This document shows positions 55,231-64,000 of a stretch of DNA of 64,000 bases, one piece after another. The DNA comes from Neobacillus massiliamazoniensis. GTDB lineage: Bacteria; Bacillota; Bacilli; Bacillales; Cytobacillaceae. The first letter of the stretch is position 1. Each line of letters begins with the position of its first letter. The DNA lies in NCBI RefSeq assembly GCF_001048695.1, contig NZ_CVRB01000001.1:1364001-1428000 (forward strand), read 5' to 3'. Position numbers and translations under genes: made by a program. The notes below the pieces were generated by a model, which was given only the letters and a program-made list of their open reading frames with translations, made no database searches and was not told the origin of the DNA.

Positions 55231-55282
55231 TTGACGAGAGAACTTCCACAAGGTAAACTACTAATAACTTTAACTTATTAGT
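55231..55282 (+). promoter_or_regulatory. his operon promoter and candidate operator
   Basis: TTGACG (55231) and TAAACT (55254) are 17 bp apart. ACTAATAA and TTATTAGT form an inverted repeat just downstream (55260-55282), placed to block transcription. No T-box features were found between it and hisZ. Confidence 0.55.
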
Positions 55283-55325
55283 GTATTAGCATACTAAAGC
55301 AAATTCTATTCAAAAAAGGATGAGC

Positions 55326-56513
55326 ATGATGAGCCGCTTGTTTATGTTTGAAAAGCCACTGGGAATGAGAGACACGCTTCCGGAGCTGTATGAAAAAATG
55401 CATCACGTCCGGTCGCGGATGGAGGAGACAATCAAACGCTGGGGCTATCAATTTATCGAAACTCCTACCCTTGAATACTACGAAACAGTTGGCGCTGCAT
55501 CAGCGATAGATGACCAGCAGCTTTTTAAATTGCTAGACAAAGACGGGCACACTCTTGTTTTAAGGCCGGAAATGACAACACCGATTGCACGGGTCGCCGC
55601 AGCCAAGCTGTTAAATGAAGATTTATCGCTGAGACTTGCCTATTCCGCGAATGTTTTTCGGGCACAGCAGCGCGAGGGAGGAAGACCGGCTGAGTTCGAG
55701 CAAATCGGCGTCGAATGTTTGAATGACGAAACGATTTCAAGCGACGGAGAAGTTATTTCCTTATTAATTTCCTCTCTTAAAAAAGCAGGGTTGGAACATT
55801 TTCAAATATCAGTTGGTCACATCCTCTTTGCACAAGAGTTATTCCAACAAATTCTCGGAACGGATGAGCGGGCCGATTTACTTAGAAAATTTTTATACGA
55901 AAAAAATTATGTGGGCTACAGACAGCATGTTAACTCGCTTTCATTGTCTTCAATTGATAAACAGCGGCTGCTTCAGTTCCTCGAGTTAAGAGGTGGAGAG
56001 GAAGTAATCGGGATGGCACTTGATCTGATTGAGAACGGTCAGGGCAAGCAGGCGATCGTGCAATTGAAGGAGCTGTGGGATGTCATCAATGACTACGGTT
56101 TGGGCAATCAAGTGAAGTTTGATTTTACCCTTGTCAGTCATATGAGCTACTACTCAGGCATTTTATTTGAAGTGTTTGCCGGGAATGTAGGCTTTCCCAT
56201 TGGAAACGGTGGACGTTACAACTTAATCGAGAAATTTGGAAAAAATGCTTCTGCAACCGGCTTCGCGATTAGACTTGACCGGCTGTTAGAGGCTTTAGGT
56301 GAAGACATGAGCACGAACCCGACACATTGCATTTTTTTCAGCCAGGAGCGCCGCAAAGAAGCGATTGAACTGGCGAAAAAGCTCCATGATCAAGAAATTC
56401 GAGCAGTTCTTCAGGATATTAACGGTGTGAAAAATCTCGATGCCTATACCATTCATTTTGCTGAAACTCATCTTTTAATTGGGAAAGCTGGAAAGGAGCC
56501 TGCCGATGGATAA
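55326..56513 (+). CDS. hisZ: ATP phosphoribosyltransferase regulatory subunit HisZ
   Basis: This roughly 395-residue histidyl-tRNA-synthetase paralogue lacks aminoacylation activity in the family and partners short HisG. Class II motifs remain: [25 protein letters not shown] and [11 protein letters not shown]. Three in-frame ATG codons occur at 55320, 55326 and 55329; the RBS AAAGG favours the later two. It is the first gene of the his operon. Confidence 0.93.
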   Translation: MMSRLFMFEKPLGMRDTLPELYEKMHHVRSRMEETIKRWGYQFIETPTLEYYETVGAASAIDDQQLFKLLDKDGHTLVLRPEMTTPIARVAAAKLLNEDLSLRLAYSANVFRAQQREGGRPAEFEQIGVECLNDETISSDGEVISLLISSLKKAGLEHFQISVGHILFAQELFQQILGTDERADLLRKFLYEKNYVGYRQHVNSLSLSSIDKQRLLQFLELRGGEEVIGMALDLIENGQGKQAIVQLKELWDVINDYGLGNQVKFDFTLVSHMSYYSGILFEVFAGNVGFPIGNGGRYNLIEKFGKNASATGFAIRLDRLLEALGEDMSTNPTHCIFFSQERRKEAIELAKKLHDQEIRAVLQDINGVKNLDAYTIHFAETHLLIGKAGKEPADG

Positions 56514-57141
56514 AGTAATCACGATTGCGATGCCAAAAGGACGGATTTTTGAAGAAGCAGTCGAATTGTTGCGAAAGGCTGACTATCGGCTCCCACCGGA
56601 ATTTGATGAATCACGGAAGCTGATCATTGACGCTGAGGAGGAAGGACTTAGGTTTATTTTAGCCAAGCCGATGGATGTTCCTACCTATGTTGAGCATGGC
56701 GTTGCTGATATCGGAATCGCTGGGAAGGATGTTTTGCTCGAAGAGGAGCGGGACGTATATGAACTCCTTGATTTAAAAATCAGCGCCTGTCATTTAGCGG
56801 TGGCCGGTCTGCCCGACACGAAACTGAATGACGTCGCTCCAAAGATCGCAACGAAATATCCTAATGTGGCAGCCGCTTATTTTCGTGAGCAGGGAGAACA
56901 GGTGGAAATCATCAAATTAAATGGCTCCATCGAGCTCGCTCCATTAATCGGCCTTGCTGACCGGATCGTGGATATCGTATCGACCGGCAGAACACTGAAG
57001 GAAAATGGACTTGTTGAGTATGAAACCATCACGGAGGTTACATCACGCTTAATCGTAAATCCCGTCAGCTATAGATTCATTGATTCACGTATCAATGAAA
57101 TGGTATCAAGGCTGACCCGTGTTGTCAGTGACGTAAAGTAG
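56506..57141 (+). CDS. hisG: ATP phosphoribosyltransferase, short form HisG
   Basis: This 211-residue enzyme catalyses the first step of histidine synthesis. Seen are [22 protein letters not shown] and the PRPP-binding region [16 protein letters not shown]. The short form lacks the regulatory domain and needs HisZ. AAAGGAG precedes the ATG at 56506, which overlaps hisZ by 8 bp. Confidence 0.96.
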   Translation: MDKVITIAMPKGRIFEEAVELLRKADYRLPPEFDESRKLIIDAEEEGLRFILAKPMDVPTYVEHGVADIGIAGKDVLLEEERDVYELLDLKISACHLAVAGLPDTKLNDVAPKIATKYPNVAAAYFREQGEQVEIIKLNGSIELAPLIGLADRIVDIVSTGRTLKENGLVEYETITEVTSRLIVNPVSYRFIDSRINEMVSRLTRVVSDVK

Positions 57142-57188
57142 TGGCCGGCAGCCATTAAAAATTAGCAAGTAGTGGGAGGACTTATTTT

Positions 57189-58463
57189 ATGAAAATCATA
57201 AAAATAACAGATCAAGTTTCGATTAAACGATCGATTGAAGCCGGTACCGCTCAGCAGACAGCTACTGTAAAAACTATCATTTCCGACGTTCGCCAAAGAG
57301 GCGACGGAGCCATCAGAGAATATACGGAAAAACTTGATCACGTTCAGCTAGATTCTTTTTCGATAACGAAAAAAGAAATCGAAGAGGCCTACAATCAGGT
57401 CGATTCTCAATTCGTTTCTATTGTCAAGGAGGCGGCTGAAAATATCCGCTCCTTTCATGAAAAGCAGCTTCGGCCGTCATGGATGACGACAGAAGAGAAT
57501 GGAACGATTCTTGGGCAAAAAATCACCGCGCTTGATTCGGTTGGGGTTTACGTACCAGGGGGAACGGCAGCTTATCCTTCTTCTGTTTTGATGAACGTGA
57601 TTCCAGCAAAAGTGGCTGGTGTCAAAAGAATTGTCATGGTCTCGCCACCTGACGGTAAGGGGAATCTGCCGGCAACCGTATTAGTTGCGGCAATGGAAGC
57701 AGGGGTGAAGGAAATCTATAAAGTTGGCGGTGCGCAGGCGATTGCAGCGCTTGCTTACGGTACGGAGTCGATTGCACCGGTTGATAAAATTACAGGTCCC
57801 GGAAATATATATGTCGCCCTGGCAAAACGTGAGGTGTATGGCGATGTAGCGATTGATATGATTGCAGGACCGAGCGAGATTGCGATTTTAGCAGATGAAA
57901 CGGCACGAGCGGACGAAATCGCGGCTGACCTCCTGTCCCAGGCAGAGCACGACACGCGGGCCTGCAGTGTCCTTGTCACGACATCGATGAAGCTCGCTGA
58001 AGCAGTGGCGCAGGAAGTCGAAAAACAGCTTACTGTTTTGCCACGAAAAGAAATTGCATCCCAATCCATTGCTGATTACGGGGCGATTTATGTAGCAGAA
58101 AGCACTGATGAAGCAGTGGAGACAATCAATCAATTAGCACCGGAACATCTTGAAATCATGACCGAAAATGCAATGGAGCTGCTTGGAAAAATTCGTCACG
58201 CTGGGGCAATTTTTATAGGCCGATACAGCTCAGAGCCAGTTGGAGATTATTTCGCCGGTCCGAATCACGTGCTGCCGACAAATGGGACCGCCCGCTTTTC
58301 GAGCCCTCTTAATGTCGACGATTTTCAAAAAAAATCAAGCGTGATTATTTATAGCAAAAAAGCTTTAGAGGATCATGGTAAGAAAATTGCTGAGTTTGCC
58401 AGGAACGAAGGTCTTGAAGCCCATGCAAGGGCAGTGGAAATCAGATTAAGGGGGTCCAACTAA
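57189..58463 (+). CDS. hisD: Histidinol dehydrogenase
   Basis: This 424-residue zinc enzyme oxidises histidinol to histidine in the last two steps. The signature region [30 protein letters not shown] and the zinc-site phrase GPNHVLPT are present. Its stop shares a base with the hisB start. Confidence 0.97.
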   Translation: MKIIKITDQVSIKRSIEAGTAQQTATVKTIISDVRQRGDGAIREYTEKLDHVQLDSFSITKKEIEEAYNQVDSQFVSIVKEAAENIRSFHEKQLRPSWMTTEENGTILGQKITALDSVGVYVPGGTAAYPSSVLMNVIPAKVAGVKRIVMVSPPDGKGNLPATVLVAAMEAGVKEIYKVGGAQAIAALAYGTESIAPVDKITGPGNIYVALAKREVYGDVAIDMIAGPSEIAILADETARADEIAADLLSQAEHDTRACSVLVTTSMKLAEAVAQEVEKQLTVLPRKEIASQSIADYGAIYVAESTDEAVETINQLAPEHLEIMTENAMELLGKIRHAGAIFIGRYSSEPVGDYFAGPNHVLPTNGTARFSSPLNVDDFQKKSSVIIYSKKALEDHGKKIAEFARNEGLEAHARAVEIRLRGSN

Positions 58464-59050
58464 TGGAGAGAGAGGCTTCGATAGAAAGGAACACGAATGA
58501 AACAAAAATCCGCTTAGCATTTGCCATTGATGGGGATGGCCGGTCGAATCTTGAAACGGGCGTTCCTTTTATGAGTCATATGCTCGATTTGTTCACAAAG
58601 CACGGATTATTCAATCTGACCATAGATGCTAAAGGTGATATCGAAGTGGATGATCACCACACGACAGAGGATATTGGCATTTGTCTTGGACAGGCATTGC
58701 TTGAAGCGCTTGGTGATAAACAGGGTATTAAGCGCTATGGAAATTCATTCGTGCCGATGGATGAAGCGCTAGCCCAGGTGGTGGTCGACCTAAGCAATCG
58801 ACCCCATCTTGAAATGCGAGCCGAGTTTCCAGCACAAAAGGTCGGAACATTCGATACAGAGCTTGTCCATGAGTTTCTTTGGAAGCTAGCTCTTGAAGCA
58901 AGGATGAATCTTCATGTCATCGTCCATTATGGAAAAAATACACACCATATAATTGAGGCAATTTTTAAAGCATTAGGTAGGGCACTTGATGAAGCAACAA
59001 CGGTTGATCCGCGCATCAAAGGAGTGCCATCCACTAAAGGAATGCTGTAG
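58463..59050 (+). CDS. hisB: Imidazoleglycerol-phosphate dehydratase
   Basis: This 195-residue dehydratase has both metal motifs DDHHTTEDIGI and HVIVHYGKNTHHIIEA. It is the monofunctional form; the histidinol-phosphate phosphatase must be encoded elsewhere. It is followed by 21-bp repeats before hisH. Confidence 0.97.
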   Translation: MEREASIERNTNETKIRLAFAIDGDGRSNLETGVPFMSHMLDLFTKHGLFNLTIDAKGDIEVDDHHTTEDIGICLGQALLEALGDKQGIKRYGNSFVPMDEALAQVVVDLSNRPHLEMRAEFPAQKVGTFDTELVHEFLWKLALEARMNLHVIVHYGKNTHHIIEAIFKALGRALDEATTVDPRIKGVPSTKGML

Positions 59051-59167
59051 TCGCGAGTAAAACGGGAAAAGTCGCGAGTAAATTCGCAAAAGCCGCGAGT
59101 AAATCGCTAAAACCGGCGAGTAAATCCGCAAAAGTCTCGAGTAAGCAGCTAAAACCGGCGAGTAAAA
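59050..59167. repeat. 21-bp phased repeats between hisB and hisH, header CGCGAGTAAA
   Basis: Six CGAGTAA units start at 59054, 59075, 59096, 59117, 59138 and 59159, exactly 21 bp apart, with spacers such as ACGGGAAAAGT. They lie inside the his operon, so they should be transcribed. Confidence 0.92.
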
Positions 59168-59212
59168 TTTTTTTAAAAAAGATTTCTCACATCAGCGAAG
59201 GGATTGTTTAAG

Positions 59213-59812
59213 ATGATTGGTATTGTTGACTACGGAATGGGGAATCTGTTTAGTGTCAGTAAAGCACTTGAACGGCTGGGCACAGAATATTTTATTTCAG
59301 GTGAAAATTTACTTGAAGCGGATGCGCTGATTTTACCTGGGGTTGGTTCATTCCGCGACGCGATGGAACGTTTGCCTGCCGATGCGATCAAGAACTTTGT
59401 AGCTAGTGGCAAACCTCTCCTTGGAATCTGCCTCGGCATGCAGCTTCTTTTTGAAGAAAGTGAAGAAAACGGCACGACGAAAGGATTAGGCTTGTTACCA
59501 GGAAGTGTCCGCAGGTTTCCTGGTCAAACCTATAAAGTTCCGCATATGGGTTGGAACCGGCTAGAATTTTTACAGCCATCTTCTTTATTGAAAAATATAG
59601 AAGAGGACTATGTGTATTTTGTGCATTCTTATTATGTGGCACCATCTGAAGTGACGTTGGCAAAAGTTGACTATCACGAACAGGTTTCGGCGATTGTGGG
59701 CCGTGACAACATTTTCGGGATGCAATTTCATCCCGAAAAAAGCGGCAAGCTTGGAATGGCCTTATTAAATAACTTTTTACAGTTTGTTGAGGAAGGGAAG
59801 GCGGTACAATGA
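59213..59812 (+). CDS. hisH: Imidazole glycerol phosphate synthase subunit HisH
   Basis: This 199-residue class I glutamine amidotransferase delivers ammonia to HisF. The nucleophile elbow [11 protein letters not shown] and the dyad [11 protein letters not shown] are present. The ATG at 59213 is preferred to a TTG at 59204. It overlaps hisA by 4 bp. Confidence 0.97.
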   Translation: MIGIVDYGMGNLFSVSKALERLGTEYFISGENLLEADALILPGVGSFRDAMERLPADAIKNFVASGKPLLGICLGMQLLFEESEENGTTKGLGLLPGSVRRFPGQTYKVPHMGWNRLEFLQPSSLLKNIEEDYVYFVHSYYVAPSEVTLAKVDYHEQVSAIVGRDNIFGMQFHPEKSGKLGMALLNNFLQFVEEGKAVQ

Positions 59813-60531
59813 GTTTCACAATTTATCCGGCGATTGATATGCGCGGTGGGAATTGCGTCCGCCTTCTTCAAGGGGATTATGCACAGGAAACGATTTATAG
59901 TCACTCCCCATTTGATATGGCCTCGTCTTTTGCAGCCCAAGGCGCAGAATGGATTCACATGGTGGACCTTGACGGGGCAAAGGATGGAAAGCGGATCAAT
60001 GACCGATTTGTAATGGAAGCTGCTAAGAAACTCCCGGTAAAAGTTCAGATTGGCGGCGGAATCCGTTCAGAAGAAGATATCGTTCATTATCTTGAAGGCG
60101 GCGTTGACCGGGTGATCATCGGTAGTATCGCTGTATCAAATCCGAATTTTGCCATGGAGATGATTCGGAAATATGGAACCCAAATCGCTATCGGGATTGA
60201 TGCCAAAAATGGCTATGTGGCGACACATGGGTGGATGGAAACATCAACAATAAAGGCGGTCGAACTCGGGAAGCGTTTTGCTGAAGCCGGGGCTCATAAC
60301 TTTATTTTTACCGATATTGCGACAGATGGAACGCTCTCTGGCCCAAACATCGAAGCTGTTTGCGAGCTGGCTGAAGTGACGGGAAAAACCGTTATCGCAT
60401 CAGGCGGGGTCAGCAGTCTTGAGGACTTGCAGGCACTTGCATCTAAAGGGGTGCGTGGGGCGATTGTTGGAAAGGCTCTCTATGAAAACCGTTTTACTTT
60501 AAAAGAGGCATTGGAGGCGGTTGGCAAATGA
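59809..60531 (+). CDS. hisA: Phosphoribosylformimino-AICAR-phosphate isomerase HisA
   Basis: This 240-residue (beta-alpha)8 barrel has the catalytic Asp in [14 protein letters not shown] and phosphate motifs VQIGGGIRS and [11 protein letters not shown]. It overlaps hisF by 4 bp, so translation is coupled through hisH-A-F-I. Confidence 0.97.
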   Translation: MSFTIYPAIDMRGGNCVRLLQGDYAQETIYSHSPFDMASSFAAQGAEWIHMVDLDGAKDGKRINDRFVMEAAKKLPVKVQIGGGIRSEEDIVHYLEGGVDRVIIGSIAVSNPNFAMEMIRKYGTQIAIGIDAKNGYVATHGWMETSTIKAVELGKRFAEAGAHNFIFTDIATDGTLSGPNIEAVCELAEVTGKTVIASGGVSSLEDLQALASKGVRGAIVGKALYENRFTLKEALEAVGK

Positions 60532-61289
60532 CCCTGACAAAACGGATTATCCCATGCCTGGATGTAAAGGAAGGAAGAGTCGTTAAAGGAATTCAATTTG
60601 TTCAACTGCGCGATGCCGGCGACCCGGTTGAACTGGCGAAATTTTATGATGAACAAGGGGCTGATGAGCTCGTTTTTCTCGATATTTCTGCATCCCATGA
60701 AGGCCGAAAAACGATGATCGAGGTCGTTAAGGCTGTGGCATCCAAGTTAGCCATTCCCTTCACGGTCGGCGGGGGAATCCATTCGCTGGAGGATATGAAG
60801 ACCACGCTTCGTGCCGGTGCCGATAAAGTGTCGCTGAACACTGCTGCGTTGTTAAACCCGGAATTGATTCGTGAAGGGGCAAGCTTTTTTGGCTCGCAAT
60901 GTATCGTGGTCGCGATCGATGCTAAATTTGACGAGGACCTAGGTACATGGCGCGTTTTTACTCATGGCGGAAGGAAGGCTACGGACTGGAAGGCTGTGGA
61001 ATGGGCAAAGCAAGCAGTGGCGCTCGGTGCTGGTGAAATTTTATTAACAAGCATGGATCGTGATGGTGAAAAAAAAGGCTTTGACCTTGAGCTAACACGA
61101 GCGATCAGTGAGGCAGTGTCGGTGCCTGTTATTGCTTCAGGCGGCGCCGGTAACGCTGCTCATTTTTCAGAGGCATTTTTGCAAGGAAAAGCGGATGCCG
61201 CTCTAGCTGCTTCGATTTTTCATTATAAAGAAACTTCTGTACAGGAAGTCAAACGCTATTTGCGGGATAAAGGAGTGACTGTAAGATGA
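60528..61289 (+). CDS. hisF: Imidazole glycerol phosphate synthase subunit HisF
   Basis: This 253-residue barrel cyclase works with HisH. Catalytic Asp residues lie in [15 protein letters not shown] and LLTSMDRDG; phosphate motifs are TVGGGIHS and ASGGAG. It overlaps hisI by 4 bp. Confidence 0.97.
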   Translation: MTLTKRIIPCLDVKEGRVVKGIQFVQLRDAGDPVELAKFYDEQGADELVFLDISASHEGRKTMIEVVKAVASKLAIPFTVGGGIHSLEDMKTTLRAGADKVSLNTAALLNPELIREGASFFGSQCIVVAIDAKFDEDLGTWRVFTHGGRKATDWKAVEWAKQAVALGAGEILLTSMDRDGEKKGFDLELTRAISEAVSVPVIASGGAGNAAHFSEAFLQGKADAALAASIFHYKETSVQEVKRYLRDKGVTVR

Positions 61290-61891
61290 AGGTGAAATTT
61301 GATGAGAAGGGGCTTGTACCGGCCATCATTCAGGATTCAGTGTCAAAGGAAGTATTAACGTTAGCTTATATGAATGAGGAGTCGCTTGCGAAAACCTTGG
61401 AAACGGGGGAAACATGGTTTTTCAGCCGTTCCCGCCAGGAACTGTGGCATAAGGGTGAGACGAGCGGCAACACCCAAACCGTGGTAAGTATCGATTACGA
61501 TTGTGACCAGGACGCGCTGCTTGTTCAGGTAAATCCCAATGGACCTGCCTGCCATACAGGGGCTGTAAGCTGTTTTTCAGACCAGGTATATGAAGGGAAT
61601 GCCCCGAACTTTACGATCTTAGGTAAGCTTGAAAAAGTCATCCAGAGTCGGGAAAAGGAACGGCCGGAAGGTGCTTATACCACTTATCTGTTTGAAAAAG
61701 GAATCGATAAGATTTTGAAAAAGGTCGGGGAGGAAGCGGCCGAAGTCATCATCGCCGCTAAGAACCGCAGTGCCGAAGAGCTAAAATGGGAAGCGGCGGA
61801 TTTACTCTATCACTTAATGGTGCTCTTGGTGGAGCAAGACCTTCCTATTGGCGAAGTTTTGAAAACACTTGAAGAGAGACATAAAGCGTAG
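61286..61891 (+). CDS. hisI: Bifunctional HisI (phosphoribosyl-AMP cyclohydrolase / phosphoribosyl-ATP pyrophosphohydrolase)
   Basis: This 201-residue fusion has the cyclohydrolase domain (1-105, [28 protein letters not shown]) and the pyrophosphohydrolase domain (115-201, [20 protein letters not shown]). It carries out the second and third pathway steps. It ends the his operon before a terminator. Confidence 0.97.
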   Translation: MKVKFDEKGLVPAIIQDSVSKEVLTLAYMNEESLAKTLETGETWFFSRSRQELWHKGETSGNTQTVVSIDYDCDQDALLVQVNPNGPACHTGAVSCFSDQVYEGNAPNFTILGKLEKVIQSREKERPEGAYTTYLFEKGIDKILKKVGEEAAEVIIAAKNRSAEELKWEAADLLYHLMVLLVEQDLPIGEVLKTLEERHKA

Positions 61892-61960
61892 TCCTAACAA
61901 CTTGGCCGTTGGATCGTTTTAAAACGGCACATAACCCGTTTTGGGCCGATGAAATTCTAG

Positions 61961-61997
61961 AAAAAGAGCTCCGGAAAAATAAACGGAGCTCTTTTTA
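61961..61997 (+). terminator. Terminator of the his operon
   Basis: AAAAAGAGCTCCG and CGGAGCTCTTTTT form a perfect 13-bp stem with a 10-base loop. Confidence 0.92.
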
Positions 61998-62168
61998 ACG
62001 ATAAAATATAAGTAATAAACGGTATATAAATACATATTTAGAGGATATTCTAAAGAGGTCTGAATTTTTGCGGCATCCGACATCCTTATTTTTACTGGAA
62101 TCCTTCTCGTCCTTACCCTATTTATGATATACTACTTTAGTTATGTTTGATAAAAGTTGGAGGACTTC

Positions 62169-63659
62169 ATGGGTAAAAACGCAAAAGCAAGAATTCAAAA
62201 GGGGAAAATCCTTTCATTTGTTCCTACAGGAGAATATTATTTCACGAAGGGTTTGAAGGCATACCGTCGACGTGATTTTCTAAAAGCGAAGAAGTACTTG
62301 GAACGTGCTATGCAGCTTGAGCCTGGTGAACCAATGATTACCTGTCAGTTGGCGATTGTGTCGACAGAACTGGGCGAGTATGAAAATTCCAATCGACTCT
62401 TGCATCTAATCCTTGAAGAACTTGATGTTGAAATGGCGGAGTGCCATTATTTTTTGGCGAACAATTATGCCCATATGGGTTTTTTTAAAGATGCTTATCA
62501 CCATGCCAAGCTTTATTTGGAGCTGGATCCGATTGGTGATTTTTCAGAGGATACAGAGGATTTAATGGAGGTGCTTACTCTCGAGGTTGAGGAGCTTGAG
62601 GATGAGCTATATCCTCAGGATGATTTGATCTTTAAGCAGGAACAAGCCCGTGAGCTGCTGGAATCCGGCTATTTTCCAAAAGCGATTGAGCTGTTAACAG
62701 ATGTGGTTGAAGAATATCCAGAATACTGGTCTGCTTACAACAATTTAGCACTCGCATATTTTTACCTTGGTGACACGAATAGAGCAGAATCCATTCTAAT
62801 GGATGTGCTTGAACGAAATCCGGGAAATCTTCATGCCTTATGTAACAGGCTTGTCTTTAGCTATTATCAGGGGGAGCATAGCTCTGTTGAGCGCATGGTA
62901 CAGCCACTGAAAAAAATACAGCCAATCTTAGCGGAGCATCAGTTCAAGCTTGGTGCAACATTTGCTCTAGTGGGTGAGTACGATGCTGCCTATTCATGGC
63001 TCAAACGTTTATATAGTTATGGCTTTGACGGAGATGGACCGTTTTACTACTGGCTTGCCTATGCTGCTTACCACACTGGACATGAAAATTTTTCAAGGAA
63101 TATTTGGAAAAGGGTACTTGAATTCAGCCCGGAAAAAGAAGGATTAGAACCATGGGCTACAGAAAAGGTAAATGGCTTTGAAAATCATTATGGATCCATT
63201 TTTCAAAAATTAGATAGCGATTATATAGAAGAGCGCTTCTTTGCGATTTTTCTAGCATCTGTTTCTGAAAAAAAAGAAGAGCTTCTTACTTCTAAGCGGC
63301 TTGTTCGAAATCAGAAGCTTACGCTGCTTGAAAAACAATATATTTCGTTAATAAAGTCCGGCAAACCATCGATGGTGCAGGATGCCCATGAAATTGCTGA
63401 GCTTTTATATGAAAATCATAAACCTATTGATGCCATTCAAGCCGGTTTATTTTTGATGTGGTTTTCCGTGTTTGCAGAAATTTCTGCCGAGTCTGCTTCC
63501 CTCTTGAAAAATAAAAATGCATGGGCAGGAGCCATTGAGTATGTTTGGCACCGACTGCGCAGTGAAAAGGTGACAAAACAGGAGTTGGCCAAACGCTATG
63601 GCATTTCCTCAGCCACCATCGGAAAGTATGTCAAAATGGTGAATACCTATTTGAACTAA
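62169..63659 (+). CDS. yvcD: TPR-repeat protein YvcD
   Basis: This 496-residue protein has tetratricopeptide repeats (GLKAYRRRDFLKAKKYLERAM, NNLALAYFYLGDTNRAESIL). Its C-terminus is a helix-turn-helix-like segment (VTKQELAKRYGISSATIGKYV). It lies between hisI and trxB as in B. subtilis. GGAGG precedes the ATG at 62169. Function is unknown; protein-protein contacts are expected. Confidence 0.88.
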   Translation: MGKNAKARIQKGKILSFVPTGEYYFTKGLKAYRRRDFLKAKKYLERAMQLEPGEPMITCQLAIVSTELGEYENSNRLLHLILEELDVEMAECHYFLANNYAHMGFFKDAYHHAKLYLELDPIGDFSEDTEDLMEVLTLEVEELEDELYPQDDLIFKQEQARELLESGYFPKAIELLTDVVEEYPEYWSAYNNLALAYFYLGDTNRAESILMDVLERNPGNLHALCNRLVFSYYQGEHSSVERMVQPLKKIQPILAEHQFKLGATFALVGEYDAAYSWLKRLYSYGFDGDGPFYYWLAYAAYHTGHENFSRNIWKRVLEFSPEKEGLEPWATEKVNGFENHYGSIFQKLDSDYIEERFFAIFLASVSEKKEELLTSKRLVRNQKLTLLEKQYISLIKSGKPSMVQDAHEIAELLYENHKPIDAIQAGLFLMWFSVFAEISAESASLLKNKNAWAGAIEYVWHRLRSEKVTKQELAKRYGISSATIGKYVKMVNTYLN

Positions 63660-63722
63660 AGCAACCTTTTGCTGTCTTATGAGCAAATCTTTGGACTGCC
63701 AAAACTTTGTTCTATACGATGA

Positions 63723-64000
<278 letters not shown>

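Noticed and set aside
54556..55249. Several open frames on the minus strand in repeat region B
   Set aside because: They are products of the 21-bp period, with repeated residues and no RBS.
55181..55325. T-box leader before hisZ
   Set aside because: No T-box core sequence, specifier stem or antiterminator was found; the region is too short.

Overview
The window looks like chromosome from a spore-forming member of the Bacillaceae, close to Bacillus or Neobacillus. From about 38.6 kb to the right edge it follows the gene order known from Bacillus subtilis: csbA-uvrB-uvrA, yvlABCD, nagA-nagB-nagR, hprK-lgt-ppaX-yvoF, hisZGDBHAFI, yvcD, trxB. Spore-related genes (a GerPA/GerPF-type protein and a CwlC-type amidase) fit this. 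DNA is AT-rich, ribosome binding sites are strong, and several starts are TTG or GTG. The genus is an inference from gene content and order only.

Left part, 0.1-38.5 kb, is accessory. In order: an ornithine-cyclodeaminase-like gene and an aminotransferase, divergent from a MocR regulator; a secreted YVTN beta-propeller; a two-component pair; an alkaline phosphatase with a clear PhoP box; a lipoprotein; an ABC exporter; an ornithine decarboxylase/PotE system with two tandem decarboxylases and a convergent GntR regulator; an operon of two metallophosphoesterases, a tyrosine-type phosphatase and a sugar-phosphate-like ABC importer behind a second PhoP box; YmaF; the manganese transporter MntH with an MntR-like operator; a five-gene cluster of HMA-like proteins around an unusual P-type ATPase; YitT; and a cadC-cadA-czcD metal resistance block.

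The most striking single site is in cadA. One in-frame TGA replaces the first cysteine of the N-terminal GFSCxxC metal site, the rest of the 702-codon frame is intact, and a 7-bp hairpin with a loop starting in G follows at bacterial-SECIS distance. It is either a candidate selenocysteine codon or a plain nonsense mutation.

Four intergenic places (34.9, 44.4-44.9, 54.5-55.2 and 59.05-59.17 kb) hold short repeats in a strict 21-bp phase. Their conserved headers differ but resemble one another (CGCGGAATAA, CGCGAGTAAA, CCGACAGTAAA). Larger cassettes inside them differ in length by whole multiples of 21 bp. Four copies of a MITE-like element (about 160-225 bp, ends GGCTGTGTTAAA/TTTAACACAGCC) are scattered through the left part and interrupt the Pho-type operon.

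How the genes work together: the alkaline phosphatase and the phosphatase/importer operon look like one phosphate-starvation response. MntH, the HMA/P-ATPase cluster and cadCA-czcD make a metal-homeostasis stretch. Ornithine decarboxylase plus PotE would consume acid and export putrescine. The nag genes recycle amino sugars, hprK-lgt-ppaX-yvoF are housekeeping, and the his operon carries every pathway enzyme except HisC and the histidinol-phosphate phosphatase.
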